64,000 nucleotides of DNA from CAVOHU01 sp963817885 (lineage in GTDB: Bacteria; Acidobacteriota; Vicinamibacteria; Vicinamibacterales; JAKQTR01). The notes under the pieces are model-generated. The model made no database searches, was not told the DNA's origin, and saw only the letters and a list, made by a program, of their open reading frames with translations. The stretch is taken from positions 372,001 to 436,000 of the forward strand of contig CAWFQE010000002.1 of NCBI GenBank assembly GCA_963817885.1, in the 5' to 3' direction. Both the position numbers and the translations under genes were made by a program. Below, in pieces: positions 55,073 to 63,768 of the stretch. How positions within the stretch are numbered: position 1 is the stretch's first letter; each line of letters starts with the position of its first letter.

Positions 55073-57582
55073 GGCGCTTGCGCCCGGGGGCCCCGCCCGG
55101 TCACCGCGCTGTCACGAGGTTTCGACCGCGACCGGCTCCTGGGCCGGCGGCTCTCGACGCCCGGGGTCTCGGTGGGGGCGTTCGCCTGGGCGCCGGGCTT
55201 GGCCGGCATCAGCGCGAGCCGCAGCACCTCGTCTATCTCCGAGACATAGTGCACCGTCATGTCGCGCCGGAGATCCTCGCTGAGGTCTTCGACGACGTTG
55301 CGCTGGTTCTGGCGCGGCAGGATGACCTCGCGGATTCCGACCCTGCGCGCGGCCAGCACCTTTTCCTTGACCCCGCCGATCGGCAGCACCCGCCCGGCCA
55401 GCGTGATCTCGCCCGTCATGGCGAGGTCGCCCCGCACGGGGCGCCCGGTCAGCTCGGAGGCCATCGCCGTCACCATGGCCACGCCGGCCGACGGCCCGTC
55501 CTTCGGGATGGCGCCTGACGGGACGTGCACGTGGATCTCGGACTTCTTGTAGAAATCGGGCTCGATGCCCCACCGCGCCGCGTTGGCGCGAAGCCACGAC
55601 AGCGCCGCGCGGGCCGATTCCTTCATGACATCGCCCAGGTGGCCGGTCAGCGTGAGCGTCCCGGATCCCTGCATGCGCGACGCCTCGATGAACAGCACCT
55701 CGCCGCCTGTCGGTGTCCACGCGAGCCCGATGGACACGCCGGGGTCCTTGGTCCGGTCCGCCATCTCCTCGTCCAGAATCCGGGGCGCGCCGAGCATGTC
55801 GATGACCCGCTCGGGCGTGACCTCGATCGACGATTCGTCGCCTTCGGCCCGGCGGCGCGCGATCTTCCGGCAGAGCGATCCGATCTCGCGCTCGAGGTTC
55901 CGGACGCCCGCCTCGCGGGTGTACCCGCGAATCACGCTCCGGAGCGCCGCGTCGGTGAAGACGGCGATCGACTCGGACAGCCCGTGATTCTTGACCTGCT
56001 TGTCGACGAGGTGTTCGCGGGCGATCTTGAGCTTCTCTTCCTCGGTGTAGCCGGGCAGCTCGAGCACTTCCATCCGGTCGCGCAGCGCGGGGGGCACCGG
56101 GTCGAGGACGTTGGCGGTGGTGATGAAGAGCACCTCGGACAGATCGAACGGCACGTCGAGGTAGTGGTCGCGGAACGTGTTGTTCTGCTCGGGATCCAGG
56201 ACCTCGAGCAGCGCCGATGCCGGGTCGCCGCGGAAGTCCGATCCGAGCTTGTCGATCTCGTCGAGGATGAACACCGGGTTCTTCGACTCCGCCCGGCGCA
56301 GCCCCTGGATCACCTGCCCCGGCAGGGCGCCGATGTAGGTCCGCCGGTGTCCCCGGATCTCGGCCTCGTCACGCATGCCGCCGAGCGACACGCGCACGAA
56401 CTTGCGCCCCAGCGCCGAGGCGATCGACTTGGCGAGCGAGGTCTTGCCGACCCCGGGCGGTCCGACGAAGCAGAGAATGGGGCCCTTCACCGACGGGTTG
56501 AGCTTGCGGACGGCGAGGTACTCGAGGATGCGATCCTTGGCCTTCTCGAGGCCGGAGTGGTCGGCGTCGAGGATAGCCTTGGTCTTCGCCAGATCGATCA
56601 CCTCGTCGGTCCGCTTCGCCCACGGCACGGCCACCAGCCAGTCGAGGTAGGTGCGCGACACGGTGTACTCGGCGGCCGCGACGGGCATCTTCGCCAGCCG
56701 ATCCAGCTCCCGGAGCGCTTCCTTCTTCACGGTGTCCGGCATGCCGGCCGCTTCGATCTTCTCGCGCAGCTCCTCGATTTCCTTGGTCTGGTCGTCGCCC
56801 TCGCCGAGCTCGCGCTGGATGGCCTTCATCTGCTCGCGCAGGAAGTACTCGCGCTGGTTCTTGCCGACCTCCGACTGCACCTGCGACTGGATCTTCGACC
56901 CGAGCTCGAGGACTTCCAGTTCCTTGATGAGGATGCGGTTGAGGTTGGCCATGCGCTCGCGCAGGTCCAGCGTTTCGAGGATCTCCTGCTTCACCGCCGT
57001 GCTGATCGTGCTGAGGCTCGAGGCGATGAAATCGGCGAGCCGGCCCGGGTCGGTGATGTTCAGCGCGAGCGTCTGCAGGTCGTCCGACAGCAGCGGCGAC
57101 AGCGACACCACCTGCTGGAAGTTCGTCTTGATGTTGCGCTGCAGCGCGTCGACCTCGAGGCGGTCCTCGTCACGCGCCACCTCGGCGGCGCGCGACACCT
57201 CGCCCCGGATGAACGGCTCGACCGAGGAGATCCGGTCGAGGCGCAGCCGCGTCAGCCCCTGCACGATCAGCCGCAGGCTGCCGTCGGGCAGCTTGAACAT
57301 CTTGTGGATATGGGTGGCCGTGCCGATCGGATAGAGGTCCTCCTGCCGGGGCTCCTCCATCGACGCGTCGCGCTGCGTGAAGACCGCGATGAGTTTCCCG
57401 CCGCTGATCGCCTCGTCAATCAGTCGCACGGAGCTTTCCCGCGCGACGGCCAGCGGCATGAAGGAATTGGGAAACAGCACCGTGTCGCGCAGCGGCAGCA
57501 CGGGAAGCTCTGGAGGAATCGCCAGGGCCTTCTCGCCGCCCGCGAGATCTTCGAACGGTGGCCGATCAGGTAGATCGCTCAT
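55069..57582 (-). CDS. lon: ATP-dependent protease Lon
   Basis: 837 residues. The LON substrate domain covers about 20-210. The AAA+ part has GPPGVGKTS (near 372), Walker B FILDEIDKL, and the protease part has the Ser-Lys pair in DGPSAG (near 697) and GGVKEKVLAA (near 740). It degrades misfolded and regulatory proteins. The ATG at 57582 has AAAGGG seven bases upstream; a TTG two codons earlier is less likely. Its stop overlaps the deacetylase start, so the two are co-translated. Confidence 0.97.
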   Translation of the reverse strand: MSDLPDRPPFEDLAGGEKALAIPPELPVLPLRDTVLFPNSFMPLAVARESSVRLIDEAISGGKLIAVFTQRDASMEEPRQEDLYPIGTATHIHKMFKLPDGSLRLIVQGLTRLRLDRISSVEPFIRGEVSRAAEVARDEDRLEVDALQRNIKTNFQQVVSLSPLLSDDLQTLALNITDPGRLADFIASSLSTISTAVKQEILETLDLRERMANLNRILIKELEVLELGSKIQSQVQSEVGKNQREYFLREQMKAIQRELGEGDDQTKEIEELREKIEAAGMPDTVKKEALRELDRLAKMPVAAAEYTVSRTYLDWLVAVPWAKRTDEVIDLAKTKAILDADHSGLEKAKDRILEYLAVRKLNPSVKGPILCFVGPPGVGKTSLAKSIASALGRKFVRVSLGGMRDEAEIRGHRRTYIGALPGQVIQGLRRAESKNPVFILDEIDKLGSDFRGDPASALLEVLDPEQNNTFRDHYLDVPFDLSEVLFITTANVLDPVPPALRDRMEVLELPGYTEEEKLKIAREHLVDKQVKNHGLSESIAVFTDAALRSVIRGYTREAGVRNLEREIGSLCRKIARRRAEGDESSIEVTPERVIDMLGAPRILDEEMADRTKDPGVSIGLAWTPTGGEVLFIEASRMQGSGTLTLTGHLGDVMKESARAALSWLRANAARWGIEPDFYKKSEIHVHVPSGAIPKDGPSAGVAMVTAMASELTGRPVRGDLAMTGEITLAGRVLPIGGVKEKVLAARRVGIREVILPRQNQRNVVEDLSEDLRRDMTVHYVSEIDEVLRLALMPAKPGAQANAPTETPGVESRRPRSRSRSKPRDSAVTGRGPRAQAP

Positions 57583-57652
57583 CTGCAACCCTTTCGGGGG
57601 CGCAAGAAGGGCGCGCGACCCGCTGCCACTGCCCCGAAGCGCGTGGGAGGTC

Positions 57653-57689
57653 GGCGGGTTCCCGGGCGCCCTTCGGGCCGGAACCCGCC
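57653..57689. promoter_or_regulatory. Stem-loop between the dksA-type gene and lon
   Basis: GGCGGGTTCC and GGAACCCGCC are 10-bp arms with a 17-base loop. It lies between the dksA-type stop and lon start on the transcribed strand. It has no T-run, so attenuation or RNA stability is more likely than simple termination. Confidence 0.45.
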
Positions 57690-57705
57690 TGAAGAATGCC
57701 GCAGG

Positions 57706-58161
57706 TTAGCTGGAGATGTCAAAGAAGAGTGACGAAGGCGCCGACCGCTGGGCGAGCAGGCGTTCGCGGTTCGCGGCGGTCTCGCGCGCTTCCTCGCAAT
57801 CCTTGCATCGCACGGCAAACGGCAACGCCCGGAGGCGCTGCTTCGAAATCTCCTCGCCGCACTCGAAGCAATACCCGTAGGCCCCCTCTTCCAGCCGGGA
57901 GAGCGCCTCGTTGATCTTGCTGAGCGTCTCGGCTTTCATCTGGATCAGGGCGAACTCGATATCTTCCTGAATGTCGGCCTCGGAGCTTTCGCCCGCATCG
58001 AAGACTTCGCTCATCTTCCCATGCGTGCCTTCGGTCCGGACGTCCCGGATCTTCTCGTGCACCTGGCTCATTATTTCTTTCCGGCGCTCGTCGAGCATCC
58101 GCTTCAATTCGTCGTAACGCTCGCCCTGCATCCGGTTCGTGGTCGATTCGCTGTTTGCCAT
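57706..58161 (-). CDS. TraR/DksA-family zinc-finger protein
   Basis: 151 residues. An N-terminal coiled-coil hairpin (about 15-75) is followed by CFECG and CKDC, the four-Cys zinc finger of DksA/TraR proteins. DksA binds in the RNA polymerase secondary channel and acts with ppGpp; a Rel/Spo gene is about 2 kb away. The acidic tip residues are less clear than in E. coli DksA. The ATG at 58161 has GGAG four bases upstream. lon follows on the same strand. Confidence 0.88.
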   Translation of the reverse strand: MANSESTTNRMQGERYDELKRMLDERRKEIMSQVHEKIRDVRTEGTHGKMSEVFDAGESSEADIQEDIEFALIQMKAETLSKINEALSRLEEGAYGYCFECGEEISKQRLRALPFAVRCKDCEEARETAANRERLLAQRSAPSSLFFDISS

Positions 58162-58701
58162 GGTCTCCCGACGCTCCTTTCGCCCCACCCCTGGTCGTTT
58201 CTGAGGGACCTCAGTGGTCCCCTAGGGGTGCAAAGAGCCTGCCATCGTAGTGTGCTTCGCCACCCTTGTCAAGCGAAGCGAGGAATCCGCCACCGACGCT
58301 CCTGTGCCAACGCCCTGTCGCGCCCCAAATTCTACCAGGCTTGTCGGCTTATATGTCCTCATGTTTTCAGCTACTTAGCCTGGGTTCCGGAATCCCGCCG
58401 ACCACCACTGCCGTTCTGCCGTCAAGCGTTTAGACGCCGACCCCCCCTGAAAGGTTCGGTTGAGGCTTCTGCCCTCCTCTGTCCTCGAAATGGGAAGACA
58501 CAGAAACGCCTCACAGGGGCCGGGATGTGGCCCCAGCCACACGTCAAGTCACACAGGACACGCCGGTAAGCCACCATCGAGCGCCGCGACGTCACCTCGC
58601 CTGGACGCGTGAGTTGGCGTGCGGCGACACGAGGTCGATCCCGATCCGCACCGACGGCTCCAGAGCGCAGCGCGTGTGCCCAGGTGTTCAGCACACGTGC
58701 G
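58162..58701. other. Gene-free region upstream of the dksA-type gene
   Basis: About 540 bases without a recognised gene. Near its left end GGGACC/GGTCCC forms a 6-bp stem (58205-58221) next to the palindrome CCCCTAGGGG (58219-58228). Part of the rest is less GC-rich than the flanking genes. It should carry the dksA-type promoter on the minus strand. Confidence 0.5.
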
Positions 58702-58729
58702 TTGACGCAGGGGGATCGTCGTGTAATTC
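58702..58729 (+). promoter_or_regulatory. Sigma-70 type promoter, probably giving a leaderless message
   Basis: TTGACG at 58702-58707 and TAATTC at 58724-58729 with 16 bases between. Transcription would start at 58736 or 58737. The ATG of the next gene is at 58737, with no ribosome site, so the message may have no leader. Confidence 0.55.
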
Positions 58730-58736
58730 TTGCAGC

Positions 58737-59396
58737 ATGCATTGCCCTCTTTGCCAGTCGCGTCCCGCGCGTCGTGCCTGCCCCGCCCTGCACCAGGACA
58801 TCTGTCCGGTTTGCTGCGGGACCAAGCGTCTGACCGAAATCCGGTGCCCGGACACCTGCGTCTATCTCAACAACGCTCGAGTGCATCCCGCCGCGACGGT
58901 TCGCCGGCAGCAGGAGCACGATCTGGATGCGCTCGTGCCGGCGCTTCGGGTGCTGAACGAACCCCAGCAGCAACTGCTGATGCTCTGCCTGACGCTGGTC
59001 GATCGATTCAAGGGCGAGGGACTCGACGCCGCACGCGACGCCGACGCCGCGGATGCCGCCGCCGCGCTTGGCGCCACCTACGAAACGGCCGCCAAGGGCC
59101 TCATCTACGATCACCGGGCCGGCTCGCTGCCTGCCCAGCGCCTGGCGAACGAGATGCGCACGGTCTTCGACGAGCTCGGCAGGACCCGTCCATCGGCCTT
59201 CGCGCAGGACGCCGCGGTGGTCCTGCGCCAGCTCGAGCGACGGATCCGGGAAACCTCCCGCCAGGCTGGAGAGCAGCCGCGTTTCTTCATCGAGCTGGCC
59301 GGCCGTCTGGCCCGCCAGTTCCAGCAAGGCGGCACTGATCCGGCCGCCGAGGGCGGCGAGCTCTCGCGTCCGGGCCCGTCGCTGATCGTTCCGTGA
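58737..59396 (+). CDS. Cys-rich protein of unknown function with N-terminal zinc motifs
   Basis: 219 residues. The first about 45 residues carry Cys in MHCPLCQS, CPVCCGTKR and CPDTC, a likely zinc-binding module. The remainder is helical, with a KGLIYDHRAGS segment. I recall similar Acidobacteriota proteins with this Cys pattern, but no known function. Promoter elements lie so close that the ATG may be at the 5' end of the transcript. It is upstream of rpmB on the same strand. Confidence 0.7.
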   Translation: MHCPLCQSRPARRACPALHQDICPVCCGTKRLTEIRCPDTCVYLNNARVHPAATVRRQQEHDLDALVPALRVLNEPQQQLLMLCLTLVDRFKGEGLDAARDADAADAAAALGATYETAAKGLIYDHRAGSLPAQRLANEMRTVFDELGRTRPSAFAQDAAVVLRQLERRIRETSRQAGEQPRFFIELAGRLARQFQQGGTDPAAEGGELSRPGPSLIVP

Positions 59397-59454
59397 GAAA
59401 GAAACGGCTGGCCTCTGGTGGCTGGCGGCTCAATGGACGTCTAGCGGCCCGTGC

Positions 59455-59460
59455 TATACT
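59455..59460 (+). promoter_or_regulatory. -10 element before rpmB
   Basis: TATACT preceded by TGC, an extended -10 of the same type as before moaE. A weak -35 (ATGGAC) lies 16 bases upstream. The 7-bp units GGCTGGC, CTCTGGT, GGCTGGC and GGCTCAA lie at 59406-59433, just before it. Confidence 0.5.
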
Positions 59461-59517
59461 TGGGGTTTCGTGCCCGGCGGGTTGACCGTGCAGGGACTAC
59501 AAAGGCGAGAGAGCACC

Positions 59518-59709
59518 ATGGCACAGCGTTGCGAGATTTGCGGAAAGGGTCCGGTCGTTGGCCGGAACGTCAGCCACGCCCACAACGTCACGGCCCGCCG
59601 GTTCAATCCGAACCTGCAACGGGTCCGCGCGACGATCAACGGCGGCAACAAGCGGATTCGCGTCTGCACCAGGTGCCTGCGGTCCGGCAAGGTGGTCAAG
59701 GCCGCGTAG
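59518..59709 (+). CDS. rpmB: Ribosomal protein bL28
   Basis: 63 residues. MAQRCEICGKGPVVGRNVSHAHNVTARRF is the usual bL28 opening, with CxxC at its start and CTRC near the end forming a zinc site (the zinc-binding form). It belongs to the 50S subunit. The ATG at 59518 fits the known N-terminus; an upstream reading from 59470 is too long. Independent of other ribosomal genes here. Confidence 0.97.
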   Translation: MAQRCEICGKGPVVGRNVSHAHNVTARRFNPNLQRVRATINGGNKRIRVCTRCLRSGKVVKAA

Positions 59710-59743
59710 GAGTTGTCGGGATCACAGCGGAGTCGAGGTGACC

Positions 59744-60121
59744 ATGCGCAACGCGATTGCCACAGGTGAGGCCCCCCAGGCTATCGGTCCCTATTCGCAG
59801 GCGGTCCGCGCCGGCAATCTGCTGTTCGCCTCGGGCCAAATCCCGCTCGACCCGGCCACCGGCGCCCTGGTCGCCGGGGACATCGCGGTTCAGACGCGCC
59901 GCGTGCTCGACAATCTTGGTGCGATTCTGAAGGCGGCCGGAGCGTCCTACGACAACGTGGTGCGGACGACCGTCTACCTGGCGGACATGAGCGACTTCCC
60001 CGCGATGAACGCCGCCTACGCCACCTACTTCAGTTCACCGGCTCCGGCCCGCTCGACGGTGCAGGCAGCCCGGCTCCCGAAGGACGCGCGCGTCGAAATC
60101 GACGTGATCGCGGCTCTCTAA
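59744..60121 (+). CDS. ridA: RidA-family enamine/imine deaminase
   Basis: 125 residues. The RidA core is clear: APQAIGPYSQAVRAGNLLFASGQIPLDP, VVRTTVYLADMSDF and the substrate Arg in ARSTVQAARLPKDA with the final Glu in VEIDVIA. It hydrolyses reactive 2-aminoacrylate and similar products. The ATG at 59744 has GAGG five bases upstream. It lies 34 bases after rpmB, probably co-transcribed. The 7-bp array after its stop separates it from the convergent Rel/Spo gene. Confidence 0.95.
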   Translation: MRNAIATGEAPQAIGPYSQAVRAGNLLFASGQIPLDPATGALVAGDIAVQTRRVLDNLGAILKAAGASYDNVVRTTVYLADMSDFPAMNAAYATYFSSPAPARSTVQAARLPKDARVEIDVIAAL

Positions 60122-60123
60122 AA

Positions 60124-60179
60124 GGCTTGAGGCTCAAGGCTTGAGGCTCGAGGCGCCCTAAGCCCCAAGCCCCAAGCCC
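60124..60179. repeat. Eight 7-bp units forming an imperfect inverted pair
   Basis: GGCTTGA, GGCTCAA, GGCTTGA, GGCTCGA and GGCGCCC are followed by TAAGCCC, CAAGCCC and CAAGCCC. The first group can pair with the last into an imperfect stem. It sits between the convergent ridA and Rel/Spo genes and could act as a two-way terminator or transcript end. Confidence 0.75.
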
Positions 60180-60193
60180 GAGAGCGCAAGCTG

Positions 60194-62401
60194 TTATGCG
60201 CTCTTCTCGGGTGCGCCCGAGGCGATCCGCCGCGACCCGTCGGCCGCCACCGAGCGCGATCGATCCACCGACAGCACGCCCTTGGTCGACCGCAGCGTCT
60301 TGATCACCTTCTCGAGGTGCTTCATGTCGCTGATCTCGATCGTCACGTTGATCCGCCCGCGCCGCTCCTCGTCGATGTGCGCGTCGATCCCGGTGATGTT
60401 GGTCTTCATCCCGGCGATGCGCGTGCTGATCTCCGCGAGAATGCCCGGGCGATCTTCCACCTCCATGGTCAGGTGGACGGTATAGCGGCCCGCGTCGTCG
60501 CCCTTGTCCCATTCGACGTCGATGCGGCGGTCGGGGTCGAAGAGCAGGTTGGTCACGTTGGGACAGTTGATCGAGTGGACCGACACGCCCTTGCCGCGCG
60601 TGATGTAGCCGACGATTTTCTCGCCGCGGATCGGGTTGCAGCATCGCGCCCGGTACACGAGCATGTCGTCCGCCCCGCGCACCTTGATGCGATCGACGCC
60701 CATCCCGATGGCGCGCTTGACGACCGAGGCCACCGTCGATTCCGGCTTCTCGGTCAGTTCCCCGCCCGGCGAGAGCCGCGACAGCACCTGGCGGGCCCCG
60801 ACCTTGCCGTAGCCGATCGCCGCGAGGAGATCGTGCCCCTTCTGCACGCCCCACTCGCTGGCAATCTTGTCCAGCCCGTCGCCGTCGAGCAGCGATTTCA
60901 CGTTGACGTCGAAGCGGCGCGCCTCCTTCTCGAAGAGCTTCCGGCCGATTTCCACCGCGCGGTCCCGCTCTTCGGTGTGCAGGAACTGCTTGATCTTGTT
61001 GCGGGCGCGGGCGGTGGCCACGAAGTTCAGCCAGTCGCGGCTCGGCCGGTGCTTGGCAGCCGTCACGATTTCCACGATGTCGCCGTTCTTGAGCAGCGTG
61101 CGGATCGGCATCATCTTGCCGTTGACGCGCGCTCCCACGCACTTGTGGCCGACGTCGGTGTGGATCGTGTACGCGAAATCGATGATCGTGGCGCCGCGGG
61201 GCAGCGCCTTCACCTGTCCCTTCGGCGTGAAGGTGTAGACCTCCTCGGGATAGAGATCGACCTTCAGGTTCTGGATGAACTCCTGCGGGTCCCGCACCTC
61301 CTGCTGCCACTCGAGCATCTGCCGCAGCCACTTGAAGTAGCGCTCGTCGCGCGCGGCGCCCACGCGCCCTTCCTTGTACTTCCAGTGGGAGGCGATGCCT
61401 TCCTCGGCGTGCCGGTGCATCTCTTCTGTCCGGATCTGGACCTCGAACGGCACGCCGCGATCGCTGATGACGGAGGTGTGCAGCGACTGGTACCCGTTCG
61501 GCCGCGGCGTCGCGATGAGATCCTTGATGCGCCCGGGCACCGGGGGCCAGGTCTGGTGGATGATGCCGAGCGCGGCGTAGCAGTCCTTCACGGTCTTGGT
61601 GATGAGACGCAGGGCGAGGAAATCGTAGACCTGTTCGAGCTCGATCTTCTGCCGCTTCAGCTTGAGGTGAATGCTGTAGAGACGCTTGATGCGGCCGTCG
61701 AGGGCGACGATGGGGACCTGGGCCTCTTCGAGCTTCGACACGACGGTCTTTCGGAGCTCTTCGACCAGTCCCTCGGTCGCCCGGCGCCGCCGTTCCACGG
61801 CCACCTTGAGCCCCTCGTACGCCTCGGGCTCGAGGTAGCGGAACGCCAGGTCCTCCAGCTCGTTCTTGACGCGGCTCATGCCGAGCCGGTTCGCGATGGG
61901 CGCGTAGATATCGAGCGTTTCCTGCGCGATGCGCTCCCGGTTCTCGTCGGGCATGTACTGGAGCGTGCGCATGTTGTGCAGGCGATCGGCGAGCTTGACC
62001 AGGATCACCCGGATGTCGTCGACCATGGCGAGGAGCATCTTCCGAAAGCTCTCCGCCTGGCGCTCGGCCGCCGACGAGAACGGGATCGCGCCGATCTTGG
62101 TCACGCCCTCGACCAGGTGCGCCACCTCGGGCCCGAACAGCTCCGCGATCCGTTCGGGAGTGGCGAGGGTGTCTTCGACGACATCGTGCAGCAGGCCGGC
62201 GATGATGGCCGCCGGGTCCAGGCGCAGATCCGCGAGAAAGTCCGCGACTTCGAGCGGGTGCACGAGGTAGGGCTCGCCCGAGCGCCGCACCTGGCCCTTG
62301 TGCGAGAGGGCCGAGAAGACGTACGCCCGCCGGAGCAACTCGATGTCCTCATCGGTTACGTAGCTCCGGACCTTGTCGATGACGTCTTCGAATCGAATCA
62401 T
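60194..62401 (-). CDS. Bifunctional (p)ppGpp synthetase/hydrolase, RelA/SpoT family
   Basis: 735 residues. The HD hydrolase domain has HPLEVADFLADL and LLHDVVEDT, so hydrolysis is likely kept. The synthetase domain follows, with GRIKRLYSIHLKLKRQ, IATPRPNGYQSLHTSV and EVQIRTEEMHRHAEEG. Then TGS (VYTFTPKGQVKALPRGAT) and a C-terminal ACT domain. It makes and breaks the alarmone pppGpp in the stringent response. The ATG at 62401 starts MIRFEDVIDKVRSY. It shares its region with a dksA-type gene, its usual partner in action. Confidence 0.96.
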   Translation of the reverse strand: MIRFEDVIDKVRSYVTDEDIELLRRAYVFSALSHKGQVRRSGEPYLVHPLEVADFLADLRLDPAAIIAGLLHDVVEDTLATPERIAELFGPEVAHLVEGVTKIGAIPFSSAAERQAESFRKMLLAMVDDIRVILVKLADRLHNMRTLQYMPDENRERIAQETLDIYAPIANRLGMSRVKNELEDLAFRYLEPEAYEGLKVAVERRRRATEGLVEELRKTVVSKLEEAQVPIVALDGRIKRLYSIHLKLKRQKIELEQVYDFLALRLITKTVKDCYAALGIIHQTWPPVPGRIKDLIATPRPNGYQSLHTSVISDRGVPFEVQIRTEEMHRHAEEGIASHWKYKEGRVGAARDERYFKWLRQMLEWQQEVRDPQEFIQNLKVDLYPEEVYTFTPKGQVKALPRGATIIDFAYTIHTDVGHKCVGARVNGKMMPIRTLLKNGDIVEIVTAAKHRPSRDWLNFVATARARNKIKQFLHTEERDRAVEIGRKLFEKEARRFDVNVKSLLDGDGLDKIASEWGVQKGHDLLAAIGYGKVGARQVLSRLSPGGELTEKPESTVASVVKRAIGMGVDRIKVRGADDMLVYRARCCNPIRGEKIVGYITRGKGVSVHSINCPNVTNLLFDPDRRIDVEWDKGDDAGRYTVHLTMEVEDRPGILAEISTRIAGMKTNITGIDAHIDEERRGRINVTIEISDMKHLEKVIKTLRSTKGVLSVDRSRSVAADGSRRIASGAPEKSA

Positions 62402-62577
62402 CGGCGGCGGTGTCTAACGGTTATAGGCCTCCAGCATTCGAGCCGGAAAAGTGCGGATTCGTCTCCATCTTTCGAGCGTTCGGAGGTGGAAGGCGGCGCG
62501 TACTCATGATAGAGGCCGAATCTCGGCAGGGTCAAGGCGGCCGGGAGGCGGCAACGGGTTGGCAGAACGAGAGTTGC

Positions 62578-62607
62578 TTGACTTGCCATTTTTCCGTTCA
62601 CTATACT
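62578..62607 (+). promoter_or_regulatory. Strong sigma-70 type promoter of the TPR lipoprotein gene
   Basis: TTGACT at 62578-62583 and TATACT at 62602-62607 are separated by 18 bases. Transcription would start near 62614, leaving a leader of about 137 bases. The leader region 62640-62750 shows no gene. Confidence 0.7.
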
Positions 62608-62750
62608 GCCCTCTGCTTGGGAAGACGTCTTCCCTTCGCGGGAGGGGCCACCACCCTGTCTGGCCGTCATTCTTCGCGATCTACTCCGATTTCCGAAATG
62701 GCCGTCTCCGGCCGGTCAATTCCGCGCATCGCGCGTAAGGGGGACACAAA

Positions 62751-63701
62751 ATGGACAGGCGTTTCTGGCGCGGCGCATCGCTGGCGATCCTCACGGTGCT
62801 GGCGGTATCGCTCGTTGCCTGCAGCCAGTTTGGCGCGTTGAAGGCCAGGAAGGCCATCAAAGAGGCGCACTCACTCTATCAGCAGCAGGAGTACAAGCGG
62901 GCGGCGGCGAAGTACGAAGAGTGCATCGCGGATGATCCGACCCAGACCAAGGCGTACTTCTACCTCGGCAACAGCTACGATCAGCTCTACAAGCCGAGTC
63001 GCAAGGGTGAAGCCGAGAACGACGGCTACCTGACCAAGGCCATCGAGAACTACAAGAAGGCCGCCGACCTGGAGCCCGACCCCAAGATCAAGAAGCTCGC
63101 GCTCGACTTCCTGCTCGCCGCCTACGGGCCTGACAAGATGAACGACTCCAGCCAGTCCGAGACGCTCGTGCAGCGCATGATTCAGCTGGATCCGTCCGAC
63201 CCGGAGAACTACTTCCGGCTGGCGAAGATCAGCGAGGACGCCGGCGAGTACGAGAAGGCGGAGCAGGCGCTGCTCAAGGCGAAGGAAGTGAAGCCGAACG
63301 ATTCGGCCGTCTATCTGCAGCTCGCGGCGTTCTACAACCGGCAGGAAGAGTTCGACAAGACGATCGAAGCGCTCGAGCAGCGCTCGGCGCGCGAGCCGAA
63401 CAACCCCGAGGCGTTCTACACGACCGCCGGCTACTTCTGGGAGAAGGCCTACCGGGACTTCCGCCTGAAGGACCCGGAGAAGAAGAAATACGTCGAGCAG
63501 GGCATCGAGCAGGTCGACAAGGCCCTCCAGCTGAAGCCCGACTACATGGAGGCCATCGTCTACAAGAACCTCCTGCTCCGCCTCAAGGCGAATCTCGAGA
63601 AGGATCCGGCCGTTCAGCAGGCCCTGATCAAGGAAGCCGACAAGCTGCGCGACCAGGCGGCCGACCTGAAGAAGAAGAAGGTCTCCGGCGTCGGCGACTA
63701 G
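62751..63701 (+). CDS. TPR-repeat lipoprotein
   Basis: 316 residues. A lipoprotein signal ends in SLVAC with Cys24, the lipid-attached residue, so it should be processed by Lgt and LspA. About seven TPR units follow (for example AHSLYQQQEYKRAAAKYEEC, AYFYLGNSYDQLYK and AIENYKKAADLEPDP). It is a protein-binding scaffold in the cell envelope. A clear sigma-70 promoter precedes it and a strong terminator follows, so it is a single-gene unit. The long leader could hold regulation. Function unknown. Confidence 0.88.
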   Translation: MDRRFWRGASLAILTVLAVSLVACSQFGALKARKAIKEAHSLYQQQEYKRAAAKYEECIADDPTQTKAYFYLGNSYDQLYKPSRKGEAENDGYLTKAIENYKKAADLEPDPKIKKLALDFLLAAYGPDKMNDSSQSETLVQRMIQLDPSDPENYFRLAKISEDAGEYEKAEQALLKAKEVKPNDSAVYLQLAAFYNRQEEFDKTIEALEQRSAREPNNPEAFYTTAGYFWEKAYRDFRLKDPEKKKYVEQGIEQVDKALQLKPDYMEAIVYKNLLLRLKANLEKDPAVQQALIKEADKLRDQAADLKKKKVSGVGD

Positions 63702-63731
63702 TCGCGCCTGAACGTTTCGAGGAACTCCAGG

Positions 63732-63768
63732 GGCCGTTTCCGCCTTTCGGGCGGGAACGGCCTTTTTC
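63732..63768 (+). terminator. Rho-independent terminator of the TPR lipoprotein gene
   Basis: A 13-bp stem of GGCCGTTTCCGCC with its partner GGCGGGAACGGCC (one G-T pair) is followed by TTTTT (63763-63767). It lies 30 bases after the stop codon. Confidence 0.88.

Noticed and set aside
55525..57573. 682-residue plus-strand ORF
   Set aside because: Antisense to lon with shadow composition and no motifs.
60317..62509. 730-residue plus-strand ORF
   Set aside because: Antisense to the Rel/Spo gene; low-complexity Arg/His/Leu composition.
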